From the NCBI RefSeq assembly GCF_016801865.2, contig NC_068939.1, positions 182,744,034 through 182,808,033 on the forward strand: a stretch of DNA of 64,000 nucleotides, in the 5' to 3' direction. The notes under the pieces are model-generated. The model did no database searches and was not told the DNA's origin. It saw only the letters and a list, made by a program, of their open reading frames with translations. Position numbers and translations under genes: made by a program. Origin of the DNA: Culex pipiens pallens (taxonomy: Eukaryota > Arthropoda > Insecta > Diptera > Culicidae). Positions within the stretch are counted from its first letter, which is position 1, and the number at the start of each line of letters is the position of its first letter. This document shows positions 36,921-49,256 of this stretch, in pieces.

Positions 36921-38130
36921 TAAAGATTTACTCTACTCTACTCTACTCTACTCTACTGAGTGTCGTGTGAGCAGCAGCGCCGGGAAGATGGATTTTTGTG
37001 GCGTTCTTTTTGTGCTGTGTTCGTGATCGTGTTCATATCATGCATGCAGTGAGGGGAGTCATTGTGCTAATGAATATTATTGCGCGTCAGTGTCGTGTGA
37101 GCAGCAGCGCCGGGAAAATGGATTTTTGTGGCGTTCTTTTTGTGCTGTATTCGTGATCGTGTTCATGTCGAATTATGTGGAAGGTGCGAAGCCGCGTGTT
37201 AGGATTCTTGTGTCTTTGTTGTTTTATTTGTGTTTCCATCTGGAGTATTAGTTTTAAAATTATTTTCATTTTTTACAGCTTCCTGGAATTATTTTAAATT
37301 AAATGTCTACATGTAAATTTTTCTACTCACTATATGATTTATTTAAATGTTCATATTATTCCTTATCCTAATCCTTTCCTGTAATATACCATCTCCTCAT
37401 ACCATATATGATCAAATTGCTTAAATTAACGAAACTTTCTAAAACAGCATGGGAACCATCTGGAGCATTTATATTTTAAATAACTGTTTTTTTTACAGCT
37501 TCCTGGAATCATCTTGATTGTATTTATTATATTTATTATATTTATTTTATTTACTATATTTATTATATTTATTATTTATCATTATAACAAAACTATATGC
37601 TAATTAGATAATACACTACAGACTCACATTTACACTTACAAACATTCAAATCATTAAATACATTACGCACTCAACCATTTTCATCGGCCCGATGAAATTC
37701 CCCTTACCCCCATTCCAAACCTCCCAAAAATATTCCGTTCACTTTTAAAAGTCGCATGGGTTCCCTGCACTTTTGCCACTAGTGAACAACAAAAACATCC
37801 CCTCCCAAATCCCCACGGGACTGTATGGGCGTAGCCTTGGAGCACAGTGTGGAAATTTACGTCCTTAGATATTCTTGGTTGTACCGGGCAGCAATCAAAT
37901 TGTCCAAGAATATAGAATTGACCATTGTGGCACCCCCTACAGCGTGGTACAGACCCGTTATGCTATGCTATGCTATGCTGCTATCTACTCTACTCTACTC
38001 TACTCTACTCTACTCTACTCTACTCTACTCTACTCTACTCTACTCTACTCTACTCTACTCTACTCTACTCTACTCTACTCTACTCTACTCTATTCTACTC
38101 TACTCTACGCTACTCTACTCTACTCTACAC
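36921..38130 (+). mobile_element. Non-coding retroelement-like block with CTACT tail
   Basis: An AATAAA-containing stretch leads into a short (ACTCT)n run (36931-36957), like the 3' tail of one retroelement copy. A second unit then begins with GTGTCGTGTGAGCAGCAGCG (36960). This roughly 75-bp start is duplicated at 37090-37170. A second internal duplication, around CATCTGGAG and ACAGCTTCCTGGAAT, lies at 37235-37287 and 37447-37510. The block ends in (TATGC)n and then (CTACT)n at about 37985-38130. No reading frame survives. The layout suggests a non-autonomous LINE derivative with a pentamer tail, but I cannot name the family. Confidence 0.5.
37982..38130. repeat. Pentamer array (CTACT)n
   Basis: There are about 28 near-perfect copies of CTACT, preceded by four copies of TATGC at 37960-37978. 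The frames through it (Leu-Tyr-Ser-Thr-Leu repeats in all plus frames) are by-products. Confidence 0.92.
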
Positions 38131-39140
38131 AACTTTACTAAATTGTTTTGTTCTGTTTTAAAATAAATGATTTTTTCTCAATTTCACCAGCCTAATTTGC
38201 AAGCACTTCCACCTTTTCGACCAAAGGTAAAACCCAATCGACCAAAAAGTGAGTGGCGTCGTCCTCGGTGCTAGATTCTAGAAACCCCGGCACTGGATTA
38301 AAGGTGTTGAGGCCATTAATAATTCCCGTTGCCGCTGTGCGGACCTGGCTCAAGCCGCTTCCGTTTTGTTCCGAGCATGCGAGGACAATGCCATAGTTGC
38401 AGACAACCCTGCCCCGGAGGTATGCACCACTCAACGGATGTTCCTCTCTGATTGCTGCTGCCCTCGGAAAAGGTCTCTGCAAGGATCTCGTCTACCTTGC
38501 TCTACCCCCCTAGAGGCATACATCTCTTTTCAGGGTTCATACTTTTGAAGTTCAATAATTTACGACGACATTTACGAGCCTGTTCAGACTGCCTCGAGAC
38601 TTCTCCTCCGGATGTCCTCGGGGTGAAGGCTTGTTCTACAGACGTTTTGGGCTATTGATTCCTCGATTCGGCCAGGCAGAGCCCACGTCCGAAAAAACCA
38701 AAACACAGAGTCGTCTGGGGGCATCAATTGTGGAATTCGCACAACTTTTGCCGAGGAGCAAACCGCAAACAACACTTCCAGTGTTGCTGGCCCCAACGTT
38801 GATGGTACACGTGTTCCGGAAAGTTCCATAAAACAGACGGTCACCAAAATGGTGCATTTTTGCAGCCCGCGTGCCCTGTGTGTCTTGTGTCCAACTTTGG
38901 ATGACCACGGCAGTCAGTCGTTTGGGTTTTCAAACTTTGCTTAGACGGGATGGAGACAATGTGTTTCATTGCTCTCTCCCGAAAGGGTCGAGTTGGTTGC
39001 GAAGTAATGAATGAAGTTCATTTTAAAGTTTATGCAATTCACAGTTTTCTGCGTTTTGGTTGGTCCCATCATGGTGGTGAACTTTCGTAAAGTTGAATAA
39101 AAGTTTTATTATAGTTTACAGAAAAAGTATGTTCAATCAA
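38131..39140. other. GC-richer DNA, no assignable gene
   Basis: The region 38190-38900 has balanced composition and several overlapping minus-strand frames of 87-96 codons (for example 38192-38482 and 38584-38847). Stops interrupt each frame and no domain is recognisable. A decayed gene is possible but unsupported. Confidence 0.35.
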
Positions 39141-39584
39141 CTACCCGAGCAGACGGAAACAACTTGGGAATAACATTTTTCGATTGCTGAAAATGCTAGG
39201 CCAATAATATTTTGTGTTATTTATAACAAGATTTGTTATTCGTCGTTATGATTTTTTTGTTATTGGATTGTTATTGAAATACCAGACTAATAACATTTTG
39301 TGTTATTCTTCGAACAAATCTTTGTTATTATTTTTTATTATTTTAACAACTAATCCGATCATCCCAATAACAGTTGGAGGTATTCTTCCATAAAAAAACA
39401 TGTTATTCCAACGTTGTTCTGGCTTTCAACCAATATCAGACCAATAACAATTTTAGTTACGATAACACAAACTGTTATTAAACCCTTATGCAAAAAATGA
39501 TTTTTCAAGAAGATTTCATAACACTTTCTGTTATTTTAACAGCATTTGTTTTTTGAATTTTGTTATTACCGTCTGCCCGGGTAG
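39141..39584. mobile_element. MITE with CTACCCG ends and TTATT-rich body
   Basis: The inverted ends are CTACCCGAGCAGACGG and CTACCCGGGCAGACGG. The 444-bp body is rich in GTTATT/AATAAC motifs in both orientations, so it can fold on itself. I found no clear target duplication (the left flank reads ATCAA, the right CGTGG). It is non-coding. A single related end may be at about 17680. Confidence 0.7.
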
Positions 39585-39700
39585 CGTGGTTGCTAAAGTC
39601 CTTACTTCAAATCAATTCGAAGATAAATAGAAAAGTTTACAAGTTACTAAATTGCAGTTCAAAATAATAAATTTTAGTTTCTTTTGATATCTTTTGCTTT

Positions 39701-40500
39701 TCATGTTTTATGTTTTATGTTTTATGTTTTATGTTTTATGTTTTATGTTTTATGTTTTATGTTTTATGTTTTATGTTTTATGTTTTATGTTTTATGTTTT
39801 ATGTTTTATGTTTTATGTTTTATGTTTTATGTTTTATGTTTTATGTTTTATGTTTTATGTTTTATGTTTTATGTTTTATGTTTTATGTTTTATGTTTTAT
39901 GTTTTATGTTTTATGTTTTATGTTTTATGTTTTATGTTTTATGTTTTATGTTTTATGTTTTATGTTTTATGTTTTATGTTTTATGTTTTATGTTTTATGT
40001 TTTATGTTTTATGTTTTATGTTTTATGTTTTATGTTTTATGTTTTATGTTTTATGTTTTATGTTTTATGTTTTATGTTTTATGTTTTATGTTTTATGTTT
40101 TATGTTTTATGTTTTATGTTTTATGTTTTATGTTTTATGTTTTATGTTTTATGTTTTATGTTTTATGTTTTATGTTTTATGTTTTATGTTTTATGTTTTT
40201 TATGTTTTATGTTTTATGTTTTATGTTTTATGTTTTATGTTTTATGTTTTATGTTTTATGTTTTATGTTTTATGTTTTATGTTTTATGTTTTATGTTTTA
40301 TGTTTTATGTTTTATGTTTTATGTTTTATGTTTTATGTTTTATGTTTTATGTTTTATGTTTTATGTTTTATGTTTTATGTTTTATGTTTTATGTTTTATG
40401 TTTTATGTTTTATGTTTTATGTTTTATGTTTTATGTTTTATGTTTTATGTTTTATGTTTTATGTTTTATGTTTTATGTTTTATGTTTTATGTTTTATGTT
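39701..40500. repeat. Heptamer satellite 1, (TTTTATG)n
   Basis: There are about 114 nearly perfect copies of TTTTATG over 800 bp, with one length variant at about 40193-40201 where extra T residues break the phase. Three long plus-strand frames of about 270 codons (repeating FMFYVLC) arise only because seven is coprime to three and the unit lacks stops. They are not genes. Confidence 0.95.
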
Positions 40501-41121
40501 TTTAGTTTTTAGTTTTTAGTTTTTAGTTTTTAGTTTTTAGTTTTTAGTTTTTAGTTTTTAGTTTTTAGTTTTTAGTTTTTAGTTTTTAGTTTTTAGTTTT
40601 TAGTTTTTAGTTTTTAGTTTTTAGTTTTTAGTTTTTAGTTTTTAGTTTTTAGTTTTTAGTTTTTAGTTTTTAGTTTTTAGTTTTTAGTTTTTAGTTTTTA
40701 GTTTTTAGTTTTTAGTTTTTAGTTTTTAGTTTTTAGTTTTTAGTTTTTAGTTTTTAGTTTTTAGTTTTTAGTTTTTAGTTTTTAGTTTTTAGTTTTTAGT
40801 TTTTAGTTTTTAGTTTTTAGTTTTTAGTTTTTAGTTTTTAGTTTTTAGTTTTTAGTTTTTAGTTTTTAGTTTTTAGTTTTTAGTTTTTAGTTTTTAGTTT
40901 TTAGTTTTTAGTTTTTAGTTTTTAGTTTTTTGTTTTTAGTTTTTAGTTTTTAGTTTTTAGTTTTTAGTTTTTAGTTTTTAGTTTTTAGTTTTTAGTTTTT
41001 AGTTTTTAGTTTTTAGTTTTTAGTTTTTAGTTTTTAGTTTTTAGTTTTTAGTTTTTAGTTTTTAGTTTTTAGTTTTTAGTTTTTAGTTTTTAGTTTTTAG
41101 TTTTTAGTTTTTAGTTTTTAG
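40499..41121. repeat. Heptamer satellite 2, (TTTTTAG)n
   Basis: There are about 88 copies of TTTTTAG directly abutting the first array, with one variant at about 40927-40933 (A to T). The unit length is the same seven bases, and the switch happens once, abruptly, at about 40499-40505. Confidence 0.95.
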
Positions 41122-43548
41122 TGTGAATATTGCGCATGATTTAAAGTTTTCAAAAAAGTTGGTTACATATCTTCCGATTTTATTCCAAAAATAATATAAA
41201 ATTACCAGAATCGAGAGCAAAGTTGAGATTACGTTTTAAATAATAACTAGTTATGTTGTGGCTTGCGATGGCAATAAAACTTTCCTCCTCATCGTAACGA
41301 AGCAAAACCACCGACATGGATATTCCTTCAACCGAAGAATTATGGCTAGAGTACTGCAAGAAACGAGCTCGAACCGACATTCGCTGCAATCTTTCATTTG
41401 CAGAAAAAGTTTTTTTATAATTCTCTTCATCACCCACTTTTCTAGAAAGGTGAGTGCACCAATGTTGGACTCGTTTTGTACGGAATATTCGGTGAAAATA
41501 AGAACAAGGATCATCTTCCAGCATCTTCCCATTCGAACTATGCTGTAACAGATTCTCCAACCAGCAACAGCTGTTTCTTTTCCCCTTCCCATCCAACCAA
41601 CTTGCGCTCCAGTGTATATTGAAATTTATTATTCTTGGATTGTAGGCCAACGAAGGACGGGGGTGAAACACTCACCGCAATCCAGGCACCAGCACCCCTC
41701 ACTGCGGTCAACTTTCATAATCTGAACTTAATTTTATATTGCAACCCACCCACCCTTAGTTCTCCAGCCCAGATGGGACCGCTCATCTTCGACTTCAAAA
41801 ACAAGATGCTGTGTGAAACCACCGACGATTAGCAGCAAATGATTGTTCCTTGTCTCTCGCCAGTTTTAGGAAGTGGTTCCCAGCCAGGTATTGCTGGCCG
41901 GGGATTCCCTGGGTTTGTAAAATTTAGTTTAATCCTTTGGTTTAATGGCTTGTCTCATAATCTTCCGGCCCCGAAAGCAAGGATTTGGCAACGATAACAA
42001 CTCTTCTAATGGACTCCCCACACGTTGATTGTGAACAGTCCCATTTAAGTGCTCCAGCATAAGCCAACTCCCCTATGACATGGTTGTTGGTTTTGTCAGA
42101 TGCGATTTCATCGTCATCATCCGGCCCCGGTTCCATTATGGGTAGACGAGCAGAAATTAAATTCTGAAGCCTCCCCAAAGAGAATGGAAATTGATTGGCA
42201 GGTGGAGGACGAGCAAATTGGAAACTATCAATCAACCAATAATGGGGCCCCGGCACCACTTTCCACTCCACGGGGACTTTGGGGACTTATCATCGGGGCA
42301 TGGATTTGAAAGGGGCAGGATCTGGGGAACGGGACACCAAAGTGGAAGCATTCGGGGAACTAATGCATAATATCTGTTACAATGTCTCATGGGGACGGGG
42401 TTTGGCCTTGGAAATGCAAACAATGCCAATGTTCTAAATGCCAAAATGATAAATTATGATAATTACCGGAAACAAGCATGTCGTAGATATTCTGAAAATG
42501 TTTGTTTTCAATCAAAAAGTACGAAACAAATATGAACGGTTAAATTCAAATGGAATTGACCTAGAATTAGAAAAAAAAACAAGATTTTTTCTACAATTTA
42601 CGAAACGCAATCATTACATAGTACAACAAAATGTTTATCGTGTCACTGAAACCAAAATTACTGTTTTTTTTTTATTTTTCCAAGCTTATTCAAATAATAA
42701 CCAAATTGTTACAATTTTACACATAGTCCTTTTTTGTATCGATTTTCTAAATAATTTACACATGTATTTTTTCTGCAAATAAATGTATAAATAAATGACA
42801 TTGAAATTTTAGAAAAAAAAATAATTGATTTAATTATAAACTATCTGGGTTTATGTAACACTAAAAAGTTCGTTTTATTTTTTTTTTTAATAATTTAGTC
42901 TACGAAAAAAGGAAAATTATGTATTTTTTTAACCTTTACAAAAGTTAAGCTTGATTTTAGCCTTTTGAAATTATTTTTATGAAAAGATCACATAAATTTT
43001 CAATTTTTTTTTTTAAATTGAAAATCAGACCAATAGTTTTCGAGATATGTAAAGTAAATCTTTCCCTGTTCCTGAGGAGAACACCCGTGAAGAGTATCGG
43101 GGCCGGCATTTACAAAGCGGATTCAGTGACAGTTTATTAATCAACTTAATGTTAACATGTTAAGGTTAATGTTAACATTCCATAGGTCGTCTTCCTAAGG
43201 TGTCTTGCTAAGGTCCAGTTTGTGACGATACACTACCTTCCCTCTACTAAGCAATCGAATCCAGAAGGGAAAAGATCTCCGAGATATGATCACTTGAAAA
43301 TTACAGGATAATTTGGTATATAGATCATAGATCATAGAGAAAACTCTATGATTTTTTCCAAAAAAATAACATATTTCAGCAGCAAAACTTAGCATGTTTT
43401 TCTCTATGACTATAAAAGTGCGGGTTTTTGTGTCCTAGAAGACATAAAAAATATCAATAATTTAAAAATACAGATTTTGTGAAGTTGATTTTTTGTAAAA
43501 AAATTATTTAAAACCAGGAAAAAATCTTGTAGCTTATTTTTTCCAAAT
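41122..43548. other. Mixed-composition DNA, no supported gene
   Basis: The stretch 41160-42440 is GC-richer. The minus-strand frame at 41180-41671 (163 codons) and others have no recognisable domain and are mirrored by frames on the other strand. A block at about 43080-43260 (containing GGGGCCGGCATTTACAAAG and a repeated AATGTTAAC) looks like part of a dispersed repeat, but I cannot place its ends. Confidence 0.35.
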
Positions 43549-43630
43549 AGTCATCATCAAAACCAACAACTTTGCCGAAGACTTCAAATCGATCAGAAAA
43601 TTCCTTCAAAAGATGCAGACTTTCGAATAG
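43549..43630. repeat. Fragment of the 32.8-kb foldback family
   Basis: The block with AACTTTGCCGAAGAC, ATCGATCA and AATTCCTTCAAAAGAT matches 34180-34250 inside the foldback arm. Only this short part is recognisable, without ends. Confidence 0.55.
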
Positions 43631-46600
43631 GGTACGTTATCCATTAGCGGACCCTCTGAAGTGTTTTTGATGAAAAATTCAATAAAATCACAATTGCGTG
43701 TTGTTCTCTACATATCTTTTAATTGTCATGTTCAGCATCATTTAAAACAATGTTGACTGACATTGAATTGTCCTTTTTACCAAAATAAGTGTTTTGAGTT
43801 CGACATCTGACTTCAGCCATGGCCACCAGCATTTTCACAACAAAACTGCATTTATATTTTATGAGTGAATTAACTATCCAATCATTTTTTGACTGATTAT
43901 TTAACTTCAGCAAGTCGAAATAAAGTAAGTTTAAGGAACTTTACTTAAATAATGCGAAGAACTGCTCATTTTCGAGCAAAAATTAGGGGGGTCCAATATA
44001 GGACAACGAAAATCCTGTTAATTTAACCTTCAAAAATGAAGAAAACTGTGTAATTAAGCAATAATTTCTCTTAAACATACAATAAATGCTTATTGTTATC
44101 AACCTAAACGCATATATTTTTCAATTATGAGTATAAATATAGCTGTTTTCATGTAAAAAATATCAAAAATGCTGAAGCCGTGAGAATTTATAATTAATCA
44201 AAACTATCGTTAATTGTACTTAACTGAAGCATCAGTTTGAAATGATATTTCATAATAGTAAATCAATAACAAAACATTTTTTTAATGTTTTTGTAATTAA
44301 TATGGAAAAAATTGCATCAAAATGACTTTTTTTTATTATTTTTATGTTTACAGTGGTTTTTAAACGTTTTCTCTGATCTTTTTCGGAGCCAATTTTCTAG
44401 AAACTTGCTCAGGTGTCCGTTGGATTAGATTAGTATAGACGACACCTGCCGTGATTACAATTATAAAACAAAAAATCATTGATTCCCCGCAAATTTTCCA
44501 AAACAGGGAAATCCTGGAACCCAGCATTTTTTACTTTTTTGTCCCGGTTTTCCAGAAACTGAAAAAATACATATTTAGGTCAGGAAATTAATATTTGGTT
44601 GATAAAATATTTGAAAAATTGCATTCTTAGTAATTGAAAGGATTTTAAAACACTAAAATTTTCATTGAGCATATATCAGCATGAATTTGGTTTATTGAGG
44701 AAAATTGTTGAAATGTTAGTGTACAAATCCGTAAACTGTCTAGCTGTTTAAGTTGAATTAACGTGATTTCACATACACAGAAAAAAAAATCAGGAAATGG
44801 TGACAGATTTTGTGTCAAAAATATGATAAATTTTACCTCAGAAAATAATGAATTTTCATCAGTTTTTGATGAATATTCATCAGGTTCACATTTTTACACA
44901 TTTTTTATGTAATATTACTAAAAAAAAAGGTAATATTCAACCTACCAAATTTTCACCATTCCAATATACTTCCACATCCCCCAAGGTATTTGGGACGAAT
45001 GAGGACAAATGTATCGAATTAGGACAGCTGTTCAAGACATAATTTTGCACAATGTTATGATATTTTCGGTTGATTTCGATTTAAACAAGAACATAACAAC
45101 AAAATTAGCAATCCGATTTTCAAATGTAATACTATGAAATATACTGTCCCTATTTAGACGGTAATCCCGATTAGCCCTAGATGGCGGTAGTGACTTAAAT
45201 GTAGATAATAAATCATTCGAAAAAAAAATTGGGCGAAATACCAAATTCTTAACTCGTATTTAATTTTACATTGACTGAATGTCATTTTCTTAGCTCCGTT
45301 TGTTTTCATTTCTTTTTTTTTGCATTATCAAAGAAATCATTCATTTTATTTCTAATTTATTTATAAGAAACTTATTTAGATTTAATCACATTAAATAAAT
45401 TACTCTGGTAAATTAAAAATCCATAAGACAGCCAAGTACATTTTTTTCAATTTTAGATTTCTATCTAAAATCAGCTATCACTGTTCAGATTATAGTAACG
45501 ATTATCACCAGTTCATCGAAATAAACTCATTCTATGACTTCAAGCTTTAAAAAAATAATACATTTATCAAAAAATGGTTTTATGACTTTTCCAAAAGAAT
45601 CCCGGGATCCGTATTCCCAGGATTTTAATAATATTGTTCCCGTTTCTCGAGAAATTCAAAACCCCTGAAAATTGGACGCCCTAATTGATTTAAATTGCAA
45701 AGCCGGAAACATAAAGCCCCTGGACCTAAGGTTAATTGAATTAGTTCGTCAAAAACACCAAATCTCAAGCAATTAAAGCTCAGACGCATATTTATTAAAA
45801 TCGAAAGTAAAATAAACTCTTTTCCAATACTAAAAAAATTAAAACCCATTGAACAAGACATATAACGGTAAAAATACATCAATTTTTGTATACATTTTAA
45901 GTACTTGCATAATGGTGAACAGTAAGGGTCTTTCCTCAAAATGTATGATATGAAAAAAAATCTCGCATCAATATTAAACGTTCTACACTGACTGTATGGA
46001 TCAAACTGCGAAGTCAGTGAAAAGATGCAAAAACTATATTAAATGTTCTTCCAACCACAAGAAATATATTTAAAGAAAACTTCGCCCCTTCACAACAGAC
46101 GCCAATTGAAAAATTAAAAAGATTTCCGGCTTCGCACACACACACACACATACACCAATCTCTCGCTATGAACTTTCCCAAAGCTCAATCGAGCAAACTT
46201 TCGCCAGCGCAGAAACTTGATCAACTTTGCGCTGGATCTGCTCCTGCCACCGGCAATTTGTGGGGTGCATCCTTTGCTCTAATAGTTCCCACAACCACAC
46301 GATTATCGCTTTCTTCTCGCAAACTTTGTCCGAAGCAACAAAAAAAGAGCGGAAATTGGATGAAAAAAAATGCACTTTTCATGCTTCGTGGTTCGATCGA
46401 TCATAAATCAAATTATGGCACGCGCACGGTTTTGCGATACATTTTTCACGAGTGCACCACGGGGAGCGCCACTTTCTTCAGCAACAAAAAAAAAACGGTT
46501 GAACTTCCGGTCGAACTGATAAACTATTCATAGGCACTTTAAGTGCTTCAAAGTTTCGTGCTGCTGCTGTGGGGTTGATCTGGTCGTGATTTGCAGTGAG

Positions 46601-47730
46601 GTTGATGGTGGAGAATATTTGCATTTTTTTGTTGTCCAAGGAAACTAGAATCGATTAAAGTCTGAAAATGTAAGTAAAACTTACTGAACTCTTTATTTAT
46701 TGCCAGCACACAAAGCAATTCTTTTCGATAAAATATCCATTTTAAACTGATTGCAAGCTTATCAAATCTGTCTAACGCGACACTTTACCAAAGTGGTATC
46801 CCACTTTGCACGAGCGCATAGCTCCCTTTCGCAGCAATATTTTAAAAGTTTGTCGCAGGTGAAGGTAAAGCTTACAGTGAAAATGCATCACCCCGGTAGC
46901 AAGCTGTGCTTCTGAAAGCTTTCGATGGTCGCATTCCAGGACATCAATTCAGGACATCTAGTGCAGACTGCTTGAAAATTTTCGATTTAAAATTCCTCGG
47001 CGCGCCCGGGATGATGCTGTGAAGATTGGCTGCCACAAGTGGATCCAGGTCCAGGTCCAGGTTTGTGAAAGAAGAGAATATGCACGCCATCCTGGCCACA
47101 TTCACAGCAATGCGAAATGAAAGCTCCGGGCAGGGGATTTTCCACCTCCCGAGAAAGACTCAACACTGATGGGATAAATTGTATGGAAAAATACACCGGG
47201 ATGCCTGAGAATATTAAATTCCAGCAATGCATTGCGGGCCAGTTTGACCAAGTTCTAGGGGGGAAAATTGCATTGAAAAATGGCACCACGCAAACAATGG
47301 CAAGCAAATTACACGATTGAAGAAGTTAAATTAACAAAACAACTTTTGCTTGATTAAATTTTAGTGAGCTGATCAGAACATATAACGTATAACATACTTG
47401 ATAACAAAAGAAATTCCAAAAATGCAAATCCAAAATGATTTTCATTTTTTTTTTACTTATATTGCAACTGCTAAATACCGATTTCGGTAAAATTTAATCG
47501 GAACACGTTAGTTAATTTCATAATTGATGGTCTTATAACATATTTTTGGTAAAATTTGATTCATTTAGACAGCTTACTGCTAACAAATGAATTATACCTA
47601 TCAATATTTGAAAAATTTCAATACGGATAAAATTTTAAACATGGTTATTTACCTTTTGCACTGAGGTAAGGCAATAATCCTGCTCTTAAAATGAACTTTT
47701 TATTTAAAAACTCGAACACCCACTTTCATG
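43631..47730. other. Largely AT-rich DNA, no supported gene
   Basis: I see no gene in this 4.1 kb. The stretch 46080-47330 is GC-richer, with frames on both strands (for example 46168-46533) that show nothing recognisable. The sequence TTAGGGGGGTCCAAT at about 43982 and the complement of TTGGACGCCCTAA near 45680 could be diverged ends of one element, but the flanks do not match. Confidence 0.35.
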
Positions 47731-47968
47731 CACGCAGAAAAATAAGGCATATTTGAATCAACAAAACGTTTTCATGATTTGAAAATCAAAATTTTTGTTG
47801 AATCAACGATAAACGTCAAAGCAACTTTTTCAAAACAACAAATGATTTTTGTGGAATAAAGATAATCAAGGTTTGTTTCAACGCAAAATCGGCGTTGATT
47901 ATATTCAACAATAATTTTGTTGAATCAAACCTCGTACAGGCTGATTCTACACATTATTTTTCTGCGTG
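47731..47968. mobile_element. Short MITE, 238 bp
   Basis: The inverted ends are CACGCAGAAAAATAA on both sides (right end TTATTTTTCTGCGTG). The body has several AATCAAC/GTTGATT-type motifs in both orientations and no coding capacity. Its right end lies 5 bp from the next element. Confidence 0.7.
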
Positions 47969-47973
47969 TGTAT

Positions 47974-48462
47974 TAGGGTGCCCAGAATATGGGACTTTTT
48001 TTCAAAACCTCGCTCCACAAGCTGAATATTGTTACTTAAGCTATTTCAGGACTCTGGGCCAAATATGAGCAAAATCGGTCAAAATTTACACATTGATACT
48101 CGGAGGTAAAGTTTGTATGGAAAAAATTTAAAAAATGTATGGAAACTCAATTTTCTTTGGCTTTGGCCTGCAGGGTGCGCTATTTCCATCCAAATATTCC
48201 CAAAAGTTAGGTTCTTATTGAAAATGTAATGTTCTACAACTTTGTAGAAAATACCAAACCTGTAAAACTCGGCCCTGAAAAGTTATTAGCGATTGAAAAA
48301 GTCATTTTTGTATGAAACAAAAAAAAATTCACCAACTTTAGGCACAGGTATCAATGGGTTAATCTCATCCAATTTTGCTCAAAATTTACAAAGATGCTTA
48401 AAATAAGCCAAACAACCGTTTTCCGCTTGTGGAGCAGGGGGTCATTTTTTCTGGACACCCTA
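47974..48462. mobile_element. hAT-like MITE, 489 bp
   Basis: The inverted ends are TAGGGTGCCCAGAA and TAGGGTGTCCAGAA, followed inwards on both sides by CTCCACAAGC-type sequence. The flanks GTGTGTAT and GTGTACAT agree at 6 of 8 positions and fit the hAT pattern, so the duplication is plausible but worn. It is non-coding. Confidence 0.62.
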
Positions 48463-48494
48463 GTGTACATTTCGACTCAGAATCGAAAACAGAA

Positions 48495-49027
48495 CAATTC
48501 TAGAGTTTTTTTTTAAAAGGTCCAATAAACAAAATTTTGATTTTTTGCTTTTTGAAGTTCTAAAAACACCTAATAAGCAAAAAATCATAATTTTGTTTAT
48601 CGTGAAGACTTCCATCATTGTCATGATTTTTTCTTAAAAGATATAAATTTTGCGTAGCTTTCAATATTTTGACAAAATTCCTTCAACAAGTTGTTAAGAA
48701 TAGTGCCCTCCACATGCTGATTCCTTTTGGTAACGATTATCCCATTCCTTGTTAAGTAATGGAAATCGTCATTAATCAATGATCGCCAACTAGGACGTCA
48801 ATGGCTGTGCCACAAAATTATATAAATTTTGAAGCACAATTGATTTAGATCAAATAATCCTTCAGTGGCTTAGAGAAGGCAACAACCGGCAAATGCTGAT
48901 TCCTTTTGGTGCTGAAATTCGTTGAATTGATTTAATACACAATTTTTTATAATGATGATTAATTTTCTTCGAAAATGATCAACGGCTTCACCTTATAGGA
49001 CCTTTTCAAAAAAAAACTCGAGAATTG
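48495..49027. mobile_element. MITE with long CAATTCT..GAGTTTTTTTT ends
   Basis: The left end reads CAATTCTAGAG, a T run, then AAAAGGTCC. The right end is the complement (GGACCTTTTC, an A run, CTCGAGAATTG). Just inside the left end, 48530-48553 and 48576-48599 form a 24-bp hairpin around AAACAAAATTTTG. The interior is non-coding. Single ends of the same kind recur at 52257-52288, 52442-52470 and 52495-52513. Confidence 0.6.
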
Positions 49028-49029
49028 TC

Positions 49030-49068
49030 AGTGTGTGGGTATGTGTGTGTATGTGTGTGTGTATGTAC
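49030..49068. repeat. GT/GTAT microsatellite
   Basis: Mixed GTGT and GTAT units run from the end of the preceding MITE to about 49068. Confidence 0.85.
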
Positions 49069-49080
49069 ACGGATAGAAAT

Positions 49081-49256
49081 CTTGTAAGCATATTCGGTAA
49101 CTCTATGTTTTCGAATTCGTAAACATTGAAATGTTTTAAAAATCATCACAATATTTCTCGATTTCAATGTCAAAATCGTAAAAAATGTTGACGATTTTGG
49201 AAACATTCCAATGTTTACGAGTTCTAAAACATAGAGTTAACGGATATGCTTACAAG
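49081..49256. mobile_element. Short palindromic MITE, 176 bp
   Basis: The ends CTTGTAAGCATATTCGG (left) and the complement of CGGATATGCTTACAAG (right) continue inwards as inverted copies for about 55 bp (CTCTATGTTTT, then GTAAACATT). It is non-coding, with no clear target duplication. Confidence 0.65.

Noticed and set aside
37825..38166. Plus-strand frames rich in LLYST repeats
   Set aside because: They derive from the (CTACT)n array in all three frames.
39684..40519. Three overlapping plus-strand frames of about 270 codons with FMFYVLC repeats
   Set aside because: They come entirely from the 7-nt satellite unit, which lacks stop codons in any plus frame. All three frames are open at once, so none is a gene.
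39701..41121. Telomere-like satellite
   Set aside because: The heptamers are T-rich but lack the G-run of known telomere repeats, and they sit internally between ordinary elements.
41180..41671. 163-codon minus-strand frame considered as a gene
   Set aside because: Overlapped by open frames in another minus phase and on the plus strand, with no recognisable content and no poly(A) or splice evidence.
43982..45685. Possible 1.7-kb hAT-like element with AGGG..GTCCAAT ends
   Set aside because: The ends agree only partly and the flanking 8 bases do not match, so the borders may be coincidental.
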